Below, one piece after another: positions 10,725-18,871 of a DNA stretch of 64,000 bases. Positions within the stretch are counted from its first letter, which is position 1, and each line of letters opens with the position of its first letter. Position numbers and translations under genes: made by a program. The stretch is from Halorussus litoreus (GTDB taxonomy: Archaea > Halobacteriota > Halobacteria > Halobacteriales > Haladaptataceae): the NCBI RefSeq assembly GCF_003382685.1, contig NZ_KZ859504.1, positions 95,786-159,785 on the forward strand, given 5' to 3'. The notes beneath the pieces were generated by a model. It was not told the origin of the DNA, searched no databases, and saw only the letters and a list, made by a program, of their open reading frames with translations.

Positions 10725-10846
10725 GCTGGCCTCGCACTTTCTAAGAAGATTATAGGTTTCAAAGTGGAATCTAGAAGTTTGTTTCTCGACGAAGAGTCCG
10801 AATAAACTGTGCTGGCGGTAAATATAGCTTCTCGGGATGACACAAA

Positions 10847-10865
10847 TGTGTGCAACCTGCCCACA
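10847..10865 (-). repeat. 19-bp palindromic repeat, copy 1 (reverse orientation)
   Basis: TGTGTGCAACCTGCCCACA is the exact reverse complement of copy 3 (11161-11179). It starts 157 bp before copy 2. One half-site carries a single change from a perfect dyad. Confidence 0.75.
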
Positions 10866-11003
10866 CCGATCTAAAAATCGCAGGCCAACGATACGACTCT
10901 GAAATCATCCAAATGATATTCTGTGTATCACCATTCTTACTATAAATAATATTACCATTATGGAGTGCGTCTGAGGTACATTATGAAAGACTATTTACTA
11001 TAA

Positions 11004-11022
11004 TGTGGGCAGATTGCCCACA
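11004..11022 (+). repeat. 19-bp palindromic repeat, copy 2
   Basis: TGTGGGCAGATTGCCCACA: perfect 8-bp arms TGTGGGCA/TGCCCACA around a 3-bp core. Preceded by an AT-rich run (CTATTTACTATAA) that could be a promoter element. It looks like the binding site of a dimeric regulator. Confidence 0.75.
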
Positions 11023-11160
11023 TGGTTTCAGAAACCGCAAGAAGAAATCCGAAACCCCATATTCTAAATCAGATATGTGCTAGGTAACTCACCAAATATA
11101 AGACGAATTTTATAACTCAAATTAAATACGCTCTCGAAATAGTTTGATTGATTATCTTAA

Positions 11161-11179
11161 TGTGGGCAGGTTGCACACA
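11161..11179 (+). repeat. 19-bp palindromic repeat, copy 3
   Basis: TGTGGGCAGGTTGCACACA, differing from copy 2 at two positions. It starts exactly 157 bp after copy 2 and, like copy 2, follows an AT-rich run ending in TTAA. Confidence 0.75.
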
Positions 11180-11249
11180 TTCCTTGAGAATTGGGGGACG
11201 TGGCAAGAGGTATTGTGTGAAAGTTCTGATATTAGGATGTTTGCCAGAT

Positions 11250-11262
11250 TTATATAAATACA
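11250..11262 (+). promoter_or_regulatory. Possible TATA element without an assigned gene
   Basis: TTTATATAAATAC is the best TATA-like box in the non-coding stretch and lies about 90 bp after palindrome copy 3. No plausible gene follows on the plus strand, so it could drive a non-coding RNA. The call rests on sequence alone. Confidence 0.3.
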
Positions 11263-11536
11263 CATGTGCTAATGCCTACTAAATTGAGCTCTATCTATCA
11301 TTTCTGCGTTTTCAGTCCCCACTGCTATTAGTAACTCGTAGGTTCAGGAGGGTCGCCATACCGTATCAGGTTCTAGTGTCTTGGAGTCTTTGTGAACCCG
11401 TCCAATTAGCACGCTAACACGGATCCTTCGAAGTTGCATTAAAGAGCGTTCCAGCGTGACGCCTTGCGCGATGGGATTTTCTACCGAAAGTCGCCGCTGC
11501 TCAGTGGTTCACCAGAGTCAACTCGTACAAAACCGG

Positions 11537-11803
11537 TCATTCGCACCAGCAGCGAACTCGACTCTTATCCTCTTCGGTTTCGATCTCACACGTGAATGAA
11601 TCTCCTTCAGGAAACATGATGAATCGATCTTCTTCAACGTTTTTGACGCAGTCAACGTCCTCTATCTTCCAATTCGCATCTTCACCATCCTCCCACGTGT
11701 AGTAGTCATTCTCTCCCTCAACTGCAAAATCAAGGATCCCAGATCCACTCCCGAGAATGTGTTCAACTTGTTCCAGCGTGGTTGACTGAGATATTCTTGG
11801 CAT
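11537..11803 (-). CDS. Small acidic protein of unknown function
   Basis: An 88-residue protein starting at the methionine of MPRISQST; a longer frame to 11824 exists (95 residues), but the added residues look less natural. It is highly acidic (many Glu/Asp), has Cys in the ending VRCWCE and another pair of Cys in the middle, and no membrane segment or recognised domain. It stands alone on the minus strand at the edge of the AT-rich region. Acidity and codon use suit a haloarchaeal cytosolic protein. I do not recognise the family. Confidence 0.5.
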   Translation of the reverse strand: MPRISQSTTLEQVEHILGSGSGILDFAVEGENDYYTWEDGEDANWKIEDVDCVKNVEEDRFIMFPEGDSFTCEIETEEDKSRVRCWCE

Positions 11804-12057
11804 GGTCGAGTGTTCTGCGTTCACACAAATTAATACCGGCTACTTTGGCGGCGCTGTGTCACTATTTCAAAAGGGAAGTTCGTGCCACCGATGGAGGATG
11901 GCAACTCCCAAGCTTCCCAGGTGGGGACGACGTAATTCCAGAGCATACCACGCATCCCACTACGCGGTAGGCCGTCGTCCACTGAACCAAACGCGGTCAA
12001 GAAATAAAGATATTGGCCGCATAGACTGGTGACTGACTTTATTCTGAAGAGGTGACC

Positions 12058-12411
12058 TTAGACCGAGATGGCGAGTTGAGCGAGCACAGAGATCGATGCG
12101 TACCTCTGGAGACGGGGGGTTACCACTATCTCTTTCGCGGATTCATCGTACTCAATCAAGCCCCTCGCGCTGAGTTTCGGAAGGTGCGTTTGGATCAGTC
12201 CGTTGTAGGCTGATTCGTAATCGCCTGTACTAACCTGCGTAGGCGGCGTGCCGGTCTCTATCCCTCGAATGACCCTCGCGATATGACGGACTGTTACGGA
12301 GGCGTTCTCCTCGAACAGAGAGAGGTACCGAATGAGCAGATTACGCCGTTCGTTGCCGAGGAGTTCGTGAACCTGAGCCGATCTGGTGTCGACGTCACTC
12401 GTAGCTGCCAT
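12058..12411 (-). CDS. DUF7344-like winged-helix transcriptional regulator
   Basis: A 117-residue protein with a single winged helix-turn-helix: LGNERRNLLIRYL in helix 1, VRHIARVIRGIE in the second helix, and the segment LIQTHLPKLSARGLIEYDE, the typical HLPxLxxxGhIxYD wing of the haloarchaeal DUF7344 family. A C-terminal hydrophobic tail (ISVLAQLAISV) may help dimerise. It is divergently placed from the AT-rich palindromic region by about 1 kb. The role is probably DNA binding; its target is unknown, with the 19-bp palindromes as one candidate. Confidence 0.72.
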   Translation of the reverse strand: MAATSDVDTRSAQVHELLGNERRNLLIRYLSLFEENASVTVRHIARVIRGIETGTPPTQVSTGDYESAYNGLIQTHLPKLSARGLIEYDESAKEIVVTPRLQRYASISVLAQLAISV

Positions 12412-12796
12412 TCTTTTCCACCTCCGTTGAGGGCAATGCGATAGTTGCGTCTACTATTCCATCGTCGGACTTTTGCGAATCGTCCTCGACTATGTACATG
12501 CTGTCTGCTCCAGACAGCGCGGGTTCGGTGTCTCAGCACCGGGCCCACTTCTGTGGACCACCGCGCGTCAAGAACGGGTAGGGCGAGAACCGTCTTAACC
12601 GTGGGTAAATCGGCTCAGTGGGCAACAAAACAAGCTTCGAGATTCGCCTCTCTCGGAGAAACCTGATTCTGTCGAAACCCACCTCAGTTGAGAGAAATAG
12701 TATGCTGCATGCAGAGGAAAGATCGCTTAGCGTATCTGATACCTGCGAATAACGGCGTACAAGATAGAGAGGCTATCCTCACTATGGTTTCCAGTC
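12412..12796. other. Intergenic stretch with a small inverted repeat
   Basis: 385 bp between two minus-strand genes. GCTGTCTG (12500-12507) and CAGACAGC (12511-12518) form a perfect 8-bp hairpin with a 3-base loop, about 90 bp upstream of the winged-helix gene start, a position fitting an operator or a terminator for the upstream nuclease gene. I see no gene here. Confidence 0.4.
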
Positions 12797-13702
12797 TCAG
12801 GTGGAGAAGTCAGGCGAGAATCGGGCAATAAGCGGAGCGTGATCACTGTATTCGAGCCCATCACCGTCGTAATAGCAGTCCCCAGGATTCAGGCTCTCTG
12901 ATGCGATTACATGATCGAATCGTTTCCCAGTCAGAGTATCACGGTCACCCGTGGGATGACTAATGTCCAGTGTATCGAGATCGCTGTAGCCGTGGATCGT
13001 TCGAAAGACATCTACCATCCCAACATCCTCTAATCCTGTCAGGATGTTGCACTCTGCGGCCTGCCATCGCTCCGATAGTGCATCGTCCTTCTCGCTTCGC
13101 CACGGAATCACCTCACCGTCCTCGGTCTCAGCCTTGGGAGCGTTGAAGTCCCCTGCGAGTATTCGGGGCCCGGTCTCTTTCGCAAGAATGCGATTGTATA
13201 CGTTCTCCAGAATTTTGATCTTCTCCTCTCCGAACATATTCCCAGGCACAGTCCGTACGTTCCAGAGGTCAATCGTTGTGTCTCCGAAATTAGCCTCTGC
13301 GTTGAGAATCTTCTCAGGGAAATTTGTATCCCAGTGCTTGCGGGTAGCGTCACCAAACGGTGGGTCACTGATACTTGGCGTCTGTCTACTGAGGTCTTCC
13401 AGAGCACTGTCCTCATGTATCGCAATGAGATTCCCGTTTACTCCGTTGAAATCTTGGAAGGGGGGCACGTCAAGCTCTCCAAGTTTACGACTCCAATCCA
13501 AGGTATCTACAATTTCCGTATACCCGGCAATGCTCTCCAGTTTGTTATACCAGAGTTCGCGCCGGTTAGTCGTCACCTCGTTGAGCATCAGAAGATCGGG
13601 ACAGTCGGCACTCTCCACGATGAACTGAATCTGATTGTCAATTCGGTCAGGTGATCCGGCCGGCGGAAATGCACCCTGTACGTTCCACGAAAAAACCTCC
13701 AT
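12797..13702 (-). CDS. Endonuclease/exonuclease/phosphatase (EEP) family protein
   Basis: A 301-residue protein with the complete set of EEP (DNase I / AP-endonuclease fold) motifs: SWNVQG at residues 5-10 (Asn), NEVT near 41 (metal-binding Glu), AGDFNAP near 163 (Asp-x-Asn), KRFDHVIAS, and YSDHAPL near 285 (catalytic Asp-His). All catalytic residues are present, so it should be an active metal-dependent phosphodiesterase. No signal peptide is seen, so it acts in the cytoplasm. It faces away from the DpdA-like operon with 240 bp between the starts. In this setting a DNA or RNA nuclease effector is plausible; a house-cleaning role is equally possible. Confidence 0.85.
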   Translation of the reverse strand: MEVFSWNVQGAFPPAGSPDRIDNQIQFIVESADCPDLLMLNEVTTNRRELWYNKLESIAGYTEIVDTLDWSRKLGELDVPPFQDFNGVNGNLIAIHEDSALEDLSRQTPSISDPPFGDATRKHWDTNFPEKILNAEANFGDTTIDLWNVRTVPGNMFGEEKIKILENVYNRILAKETGPRILAGDFNAPKAETEDGEVIPWRSEKDDALSERWQAAECNILTGLEDVGMVDVFRTIHGYSDLDTLDISHPTGDRDTLTGKRFDHVIASESLNPGDCYYDGDGLEYSDHAPLIARFSPDFST

Positions 13703-13844
13703 ATCGTCTATGTCTGGTTCCAGAATTATAATCTAACCCCAGCGCGTGAGATACGTGCGCTGTATTCCAGCACAACCGCTATCACCTGTTGAAATTCCAA
13801 CTGTACCAGGAAAAGCCACCTTGGACTCGAGTACGTCCTATCGT

Positions 13845-13855
13845 GATAATATTTT
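13845..13855 (+). promoter_or_regulatory. Probable TATA box of the DpdA-like operon
   Basis: GATAATATTTT lies about 90 bp upstream of the GTG start of the transglycosylase gene. A Shine-Dalgarno-like AAGGAGGT also occurs near 13903-13910, but 33 bp from the start, too far for normal use. The box is the strongest AT-rich element between the two divergent genes. Confidence 0.4.
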
Positions 13856-13942
13856 CATTCGTTCCGGAACTACACTTCGACGAAGCGGAAAGGGAGATTC
13901 ATAAGGAGGTACCAACTTAGCGTAAGACGGTGAATAGAATCT

Positions 13943-16846
13943 GTGAGGTTTTACGTTCCTGAGTGGGACGACGCGGTCGATTCCCATTACGATTTCCGAC
14001 ACGACGAACTCTCTACTCTCGACCGTCAGGAGCGGGATTTAGATTACATCTGGGATATTTTTGAGCGCGACACAACCCCGATTGACGGCGTGCTAATTTC
14101 GCGTGAGCAGGTTGAAGAGACGACTCGCAAGGCGGATCGTCTCGCCGAGTACGGGGTCTACGATGATCCGGTGTTGTCCGTTCCAGAATGGCTTCCGACG
14201 ATCAGCGACTGCGGCGCTTGGGGCTACAAGTCTCTCCCGTTCCCTCCGTACGGGAACGCCGAGATGCTCGACTTCTACGAAACGCTGGAAGTCACAGTCG
14301 GCGTTACTATCGATCACCTCGTTTTGGGTTCGGGGAAAGACAAGGGTCGACTGTACCTCGACGAACGCGCCTTCCATGCCGATTTCAAGAAGAGTGACAT
14401 CCCAGACGCACTGACTGACGTCGTCGATTTGATGGTCGACGAGTGGCCCAACGAATGGCCTACTTACGTTGAGGAGTACGAACCGTCCATCTGTACTCAA
14501 TCGAAGAAGGAGGTTGAGGCCTTTGCTCCAGAAGACTTCGAGGGTGACGTCGATACGGTACTTGCGCGATTGGCTCGTGATCCCAGAGCGGTGTACCGAG
14601 AGGATGACGCGGCATTCCGCTACGAGCTTACTCTCCGGAACGCTCAGGAGATGTACGACCTGTACCACCGAGGTAACTACCCATTCCGGCTAATGGTAGC
14701 GATCCAGGGCTGGAACCCCGAGACGTATATCGAGGCCACGGAAGAAGTGCTCGACATTGGATACAATTATCTCGGTATCGGTGGCGTCGCTGGCAGTCCC
14801 ATCCACGACGTCAGGCAAATCGTGAAGGGCGTCGGAAAGACTGTAAAGGAGTTTGAACGCGAGAATAACACTCGCATTGACTCGCACGTCTTCGGGTTTG
14901 CGAAGAGTGAAGGATTCGAGACGGTCGGTCGATCGGGGATGACCAGTTTCGATAGTGCGAGTATGCTCCGTTCGGCATGGACCGGAGGGCAGAACTATCG
15001 GCTTGACAATGACGAGCGATACGACGCGATTCGAGTCCGTTACCCATCTAACCGTGATTCTCTTGCCGAGGCCGTAGAAAAGTCCCTTCGCGGCCGCGAG
15101 ACGTTAGTAGCCTTGAGAGCCTACGATTCTGGAGAATCTATCGTTGATGCCCTCTACGAGTGGCAGAAGAAAGCAGAAAAGGTCCTTCCGGCCACTCGAG
15201 AATATCTGCGTGAACACCGTCACGACGAGCAATACGACGCGTCGCTACTCCAAGAAGTTGAAACCGCTTTTAGAGACGATTTCGAGTACGCCCGAGAGCT
15301 CCAGGCGAGTTTCAGCGACAATCTTCGAGGAAAGCTGGTCAAGCTTCTTCGGAAAGACGATCCCGAGGACCCGGTTAGCTTCGAAGAGTATTCTGATCTA
15401 CTAACCGTCGCACAGCAGGAGTTCGAGCCTTTCCCGCGTATGACTACCATCCTTGAAAACGACGATCCTGAAACTACTTATGACGCGATTTGGACCGTCG
15501 TTCGCGATTACGCGACGTGGATCGGCGACGAAGACCTCTTAGAAGAGTACCAGCGTACACTGCAAAACCGACCTTGGGAGAAGTGCGATTGCTCGATCTG
15601 TACCGAGAACAGTATCGAGGTCTGTATCTTCCGTGGTAACGACCGCAACCGTCGACGTGGATTCCATAACACCCGACGGTTCTACGACGAGTTCACCGAC
15701 GAGCTACCGAAAATCCTCATCGGAACTCGAGGAACGGCATCTCTGAACGGCTACGAAACCATCGAGGACTACCTGCGAGCCGAGCATCCTGACTTCTGGC
15801 AGCAGGTGCATGATCTCCCAGTTGCCGAAGTTGGCGTTTTGGATGCCGGCGGTGTACGAGAGTGGTGGGACGAAACCCCCACCGGTGTTTCGCTTGCCCG
15901 GAGTCGCATGGCTGAAAACCTTGGTCAGCAAGCAGAGCGATACCAGAAGGTGTTCCTTCACACACCTGACGGAGAAATCGACGAGCACATCGTAGATGCC
16001 GTGGAGGAAAGCAACTGCACAATCCAGACGTTCCAAGATCCATCGAAACTGCGCCAGAATGCTTTGGAAGCGTGCGGAGAGAATTACATAGCTGGGGATG
16101 ACTTCCTGCCTCACCCACCCGAAATCAACGTCAAGGATGGACTCGACATTCTGGTCATCGACCAATGCTCTGGTTCAAAGGACTTCCCGGAAGGTGCACC
16201 TGTCTTCGATGATGAAGAGACGCTCCAATTCTCGAGAGAAGAGCTCTTGGAGCGCGATAATGTTCCCGCAATCAACGCCAAGGATCTCTACACGGGCCGA
16301 CAGCAGGAGTTCGTGAAGGAAGCGGTTAGACGGCTCAAAGGAGAAGGTCACGATGTCAAGCGGTACTTCATAAGTGCAGGCTTCGGCCTCGTTTCCGAGG
16401 ACGAACCGTTGCCGCCATACGAAGTGACGTTCAGCTCGATGGGCGTTGCCGACATCAGGGAGCGATCTAAACAACTCAGCATTCAGGCCGACTTAGAGCA
16501 GGTGCTGAACGAGTCAGACTACGATGTAGTCTTCTTCACTCTCGGGAAGGATTACTACACCAGCATTGACATCGATAATATGGTCCAGAACGTTCGTTCT
16601 GACCGTATTGGAGTCGTCTTCAACCGGGAACTCGTCGACGACCAGTTCGATAATATCGTGTCAGTGCCTGCCCGCACAGAAGACGCGAAAAACCACGGCA
16701 CAATCGTAGTAGGGTTGAAAGGACACTATATGAAGAATTTCGCACACCGTATAGACAGTGTCGAATCACTGGAACCTGAAGCGATTGAGGGCCTCTGTCG
16801 TCGTGTAGAAGAGGAACCTACTCAGATGGCCTTCGAGAAGTATTAG
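13943..16846 (+). CDS. dpdA: DpdA-like DNA guanine transglycosylase fused to a YaaA/DUF6884-like domain
   Basis: A 967-residue fusion with GTG start; an in-frame TGA at 13931 rules out earlier starts. Residues ~1-350 look like DpdA, the TGT-fold enzyme that exchanges guanine in DNA for preQ0: SDCGAWGY (Asp89, equivalent to the conserved first Asp of TGT DSGGF) and TSFDSASMLRSAW (Asp337, candidate nucleophile). A zinc site follows: Cys548, Cys550, Cys553 and His575 in CDCSIC...RRGFHN, the TGT CxCxxC...H pattern. Residues ~730-870 form a second domain with DQCSGSK (Cys742), LYTGRQQEF and FISAGFGLVSEDEPLPPYE, signatures of the DUF6884/YaaA superfamily; bacterial DpdC, which turns preQ0 in DNA into amido-deazaguanine, is also YaaA-like (DUF328). 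The fusion may therefore combine base exchange and nitrile processing. First gene of a four-gene operon. Confidence 0.82.
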   Translation: MRFYVPEWDDAVDSHYDFRHDELSTLDRQERDLDYIWDIFERDTTPIDGVLISREQVEETTRKADRLAEYGVYDDPVLSVPEWLPTISDCGAWGYKSLPFPPYGNAEMLDFYETLEVTVGVTIDHLVLGSGKDKGRLYLDERAFHADFKKSDIPDALTDVVDLMVDEWPNEWPTYVEEYEPSICTQSKKEVEAFAPEDFEGDVDTVLARLARDPRAVYREDDAAFRYELTLRNAQEMYDLYHRGNYPFRLMVAIQGWNPETYIEATEEVLDIGYNYLGIGGVAGSPIHDVRQIVKGVGKTVKEFERENNTRIDSHVFGFAKSEGFETVGRSGMTSFDSASMLRSAWTGGQNYRLDNDERYDAIRVRYPSNRDSLAEAVEKSLRGRETLVALRAYDSGESIVDALYEWQKKAEKVLPATREYLREHRHDEQYDASLLQEVETAFRDDFEYARELQASFSDNLRGKLVKLLRKDDPEDPVSFEEYSDLLTVAQQEFEPFPRMTTILENDDPETTYDAIWTVVRDYATWIGDEDLLEEYQRTLQNRPWEKCDCSICTENSIEVCIFRGNDRNRRRGFHNTRRFYDEFTDELPKILIGTRGTASLNGYETIEDYLRAEHPDFWQQVHDLPVAEVGVLDAGGVREWWDETPTGVSLARSRMAENLGQQAERYQKVFLHTPDGEIDEHIVDAVEESNCTIQTFQDPSKLRQNALEACGENYIAGDDFLPHPPEINVKDGLDILVIDQCSGSKDFPEGAPVFDDEETLQFSREELLERDNVPAINAKDLYTGRQQEFVKEAVRRLKGEGHDVKRYFISAGFGLVSEDEPLPPYEVTFSSMGVADIRERSKQLSIQADLEQVLNESDYDVVFFTLGKDYYTSIDIDNMVQNVRSDRIGVVFNRELVDDQFDNIVSVPARTEDAKNHGTIVVGLKGHYMKNFAHRIDSVESLEPEAIEGLCRRVEEEPTQMAFEKY

Positions 16847-16943
16847 ACGAGAAATTACTAAGGCGGACCTCTATACTTCACCTCTTCTGATCCTCTATCG
16901 CCCCATTATCTAAGTAAGATAACAGCATATCCGAGCGGGAGGG

Positions 16944-17978
16944 ATGCTGTACAGACAACGGAAACTCGATCTTCCCCACGGAGAACTGGATACACCAGTT
17001 CTCTTCCCGGTTCGGAACGTGGGAAAACGGTCGAGTGACAACACTCCCAAGTACGTCGGCACTATCCCGGAGTTTTCCGCGGCGATGATTAACGCTCGAT
17101 CGATACGGAACCGGGACCCGATGTGGAATCGGCTAACGAATGGTGTGACTCTCCGCGAAGAGATGGACGTTCCAGAAGACACCATCATCTTCGCTGATAG
17201 CGGTGGATTCGATTTTTCGGAACAGGAGATCGACACTACGCCGGAAAAGACGATCAAAACTCAACGGAAATTGGACAGCGACATACACGGGACAATTGAC
17301 ATCCCTTTGTCCAGAGAAAACCGTGCAGCAGAGAATCAACGGCGTATCGATCGAAGCATCGAGTTTGCTCTCGATGCGAGTGATCTCCATACTGGCGATG
17401 CTCTACTCTTTGCGAGCGTTCATGGGTACGATCCAGAAACGATTCGGAACAATATCCAGTACCTGGAGAACCGCGGAGATTTTGATGGATATGCACTCGG
17501 GAGCATGGTGCCGATCCGGACAGATTACAAAAAGGTAACAAAGTTGGTACTTGCTGCAAGAAATGCGACGGAGAAACATCTACACGTCTATGGTCTCGGC
17601 GGATTAGTGTATCAACCACTTTTACTTTATCTCGGTGTCGATAGTTTCGACTCGTCGGCGTTCATCAGAAGTGCCGGCAATCGTAACTACCTGATACCTG
17701 GTTTTGGAGGGGAAGAGCTCCACAACATCGAGGACTTAGATCGGTTGCCTTGCCCTTGTCCGATCTGTGGGCAACGGAGCTTAGAAGACATCCGGGAAGA
17801 TCGAACCGCGCTCACTCAGCATAATCTCTGGGCGCTTGCAACGGAGCTTCGGCGATTCAAATACATAGCTGAGTCTGATCGGGACGTCGAGAATTATCTC
17901 GATCTTCGCTTTCAGGGCAACGAAGTTACTAGGCGGGCCTATGAGACCGCAAAACAGCAAGTGAGGAGGCTCACATGA
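16944..17978 (+). CDS. Second TGT-fold base-exchange enzyme (queuine/preQ0 transglycosylase-like)
   Basis: A 344-residue single-domain TGT homologue with every catalytic landmark: FADSGGFDF (Asp85), TPEKTIKTQRKLDSDI (the TGT TPE...Q..LGSDI motif), HVYGLGG substrate loop, GVDSFDSSAF (Asp236, nucleophile position), and zinc ligands CPCPIC (Cys270, 272, 275) with His293 in LTQHNLW. It lacks the PUA domain and length (~490-650 residues) of archaeal tRNA TGT (ArcTGT), so a tRNA archaeosine role is unlikely; DNA as substrate is more likely in this operon. A purine-rich GGGAGGG sits directly before the ATG. It overlaps the next gene by ATGA. It could be the true DNA-inserting enzyme, a partner of the longer DpdA-like protein, or act on another base or nucleic acid. 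Confidence 0.82.
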   Translation: MLYRQRKLDLPHGELDTPVLFPVRNVGKRSSDNTPKYVGTIPEFSAAMINARSIRNRDPMWNRLTNGVTLREEMDVPEDTIIFADSGGFDFSEQEIDTTPEKTIKTQRKLDSDIHGTIDIPLSRENRAAENQRRIDRSIEFALDASDLHTGDALLFASVHGYDPETIRNNIQYLENRGDFDGYALGSMVPIRTDYKKVTKLVLAARNATEKHLHVYGLGGLVYQPLLLYLGVDSFDSSAFIRSAGNRNYLIPGFGGEELHNIEDLDRLPCPCPICGQRSLEDIREDRTALTQHNLWALATELRRFKYIAESDRDVENYLDLRFQGNEVTRRAYETAKQQVRRLT

Positions 17979-18871
17979 GTGACGAACGAGCGACGATCCG
18001 TCCAGTCACACTGAGTCGTTTGGTCGAACTCACACATGCCTGTGAAGACGACGAGAAAACGACAGAGGATCTCGAGACCGCCCTCGATGTAAGTCATCGA
18101 CGAGCACGAGAAACGGTTCTGGAAGCGAAACGAATCGATCTGCTGGACGAACGCGAATCAGATGACGATTCCTATTACGGGACCACCGCTATCGGCGAAG
18201 CCTTCTTAGAGGCGATTCGGGATGAGAACTGGCAGCAAGTGAGTTCAATCCTCGCGACTCGTAGCCCTCACTACGGAACATTTCTCGAGGTTCTGGAGCA
18301 GCTCGAACCGACAGACCTCGATACCCTTCTGGAGAGCCTGGAAGAAGACCAGAAGTATACACCCTATTCCTTCAATCAGACCGGCATAGAGGTCGTCGGT
18401 GACTGGGCCGAACGATTAGGCCGCGTTCAGCGGAATGCCTTCACTGGGAGCTACTATTTGACCAGCCAATCCAGCATTCCGGACAACTTCCCTTTCGTGG
18501 TGCTTGACGCTTATGACCACCTCGAACAGACAGCAGGCGTAGATTTGCGACAGCGCTATCTGTCGATACCGCAACTTCGGGAGGAAGTCTGTGAACGAAT
18601 TGGATGTTCACGTGCGGGTTTCGACGAGGCACTAGTCGCTCTCTGCCAGCAAAACGTCGGCAAACTCGAGCTTTCGGGGGCTCCGATGGATACGGAGGCT
18701 AAAGATTCTACTCTCGGGATCAAGCGGATTTCCGTGGCAGATGAGGGAACGTTGGTCTCCACATCGCAATCAACACAGCAGGTGATGTCTGGCGTCGAAT
18801 TGTACGACAAACAATACTACTACCTCGCGGTCCACGACCGCGACGTCACGTTCCACCAGGAGAATACATAA
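17975..18871 (+). CDS. Winged-helix protein of the DpdA-like operon
   Basis: A 298-residue acidic protein. Residues ~10-75 form a winged helix (TTEDLETALDVSHRRARETVLEAKRIDLL followed by a short wing), and ~190-230 contain another HTH-like segment (SIPQLREEVCERIGCSRAGFDEAL in two parts). No enzyme motif is seen. It overlaps the TGT gene by four bases and its stop overlaps the start of the ATPase gene by one base, so the three are made together. Bacterial Dpd clusters contain uncharacterised DpdG next to an ATPase DpdH; this gene could be the counterpart, but I cannot verify homology. A DNA-binding adaptor for the ATPase is the simplest reading. Confidence 0.7.
   Translation: MSDERATIRPVTLSRLVELTHACEDDEKTTEDLETALDVSHRRARETVLEAKRIDLLDERESDDDSYYGTTAIGEAFLEAIRDENWQQVSSILATRSPHYGTFLEVLEQLEPTDLDTLLESLEEDQKYTPYSFNQTGIEVVGDWAERLGRVQRNAFTGSYYLTSQSSIPDNFPFVVLDAYDHLEQTAGVDLRQRYLSIPQLREEVCERIGCSRAGFDEALVALCQQNVGKLELSGAPMDTEAKDSTLGIKRISVADEGTLVSTSQSTQQVMSGVELYDKQYYYLAVHDRDVTFHQENT

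Larger units (their letters stand above)
10450..11536. other. AT-rich non-coding region of 1.1 kb
   Basis: No convincing gene lies between the PLD gene and the next small gene. The stretch is much more AT-rich than either flank. It contains an 11-bp perfect inverted repeat (10681-10691 with 10714-10724), three 19-bp palindromic repeats at exactly regular spacing (listed separately), and a TATA-like run TTTATATAAATAC around 11250. Short ATG-started frames here are 20 codons or fewer and look accidental. It may be a regulatory region, a replication or recombination site, or hold a non-coding RNA. Confidence 0.6.

Noticed and set aside
10679..10864. 61-codon minus-strand frame in the AT-rich region
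   Set aside because: It runs through the inverted repeat and palindrome copy 1 and has no protein-like pattern.
16944..17978. Archaeal tRNA-guanine transglycosylase (archaeosine pathway)
   Set aside because: Too short, lacks the PUA domain, and lies in an operon with a DpdA-like protein, so a DNA role is more likely, though not proven.
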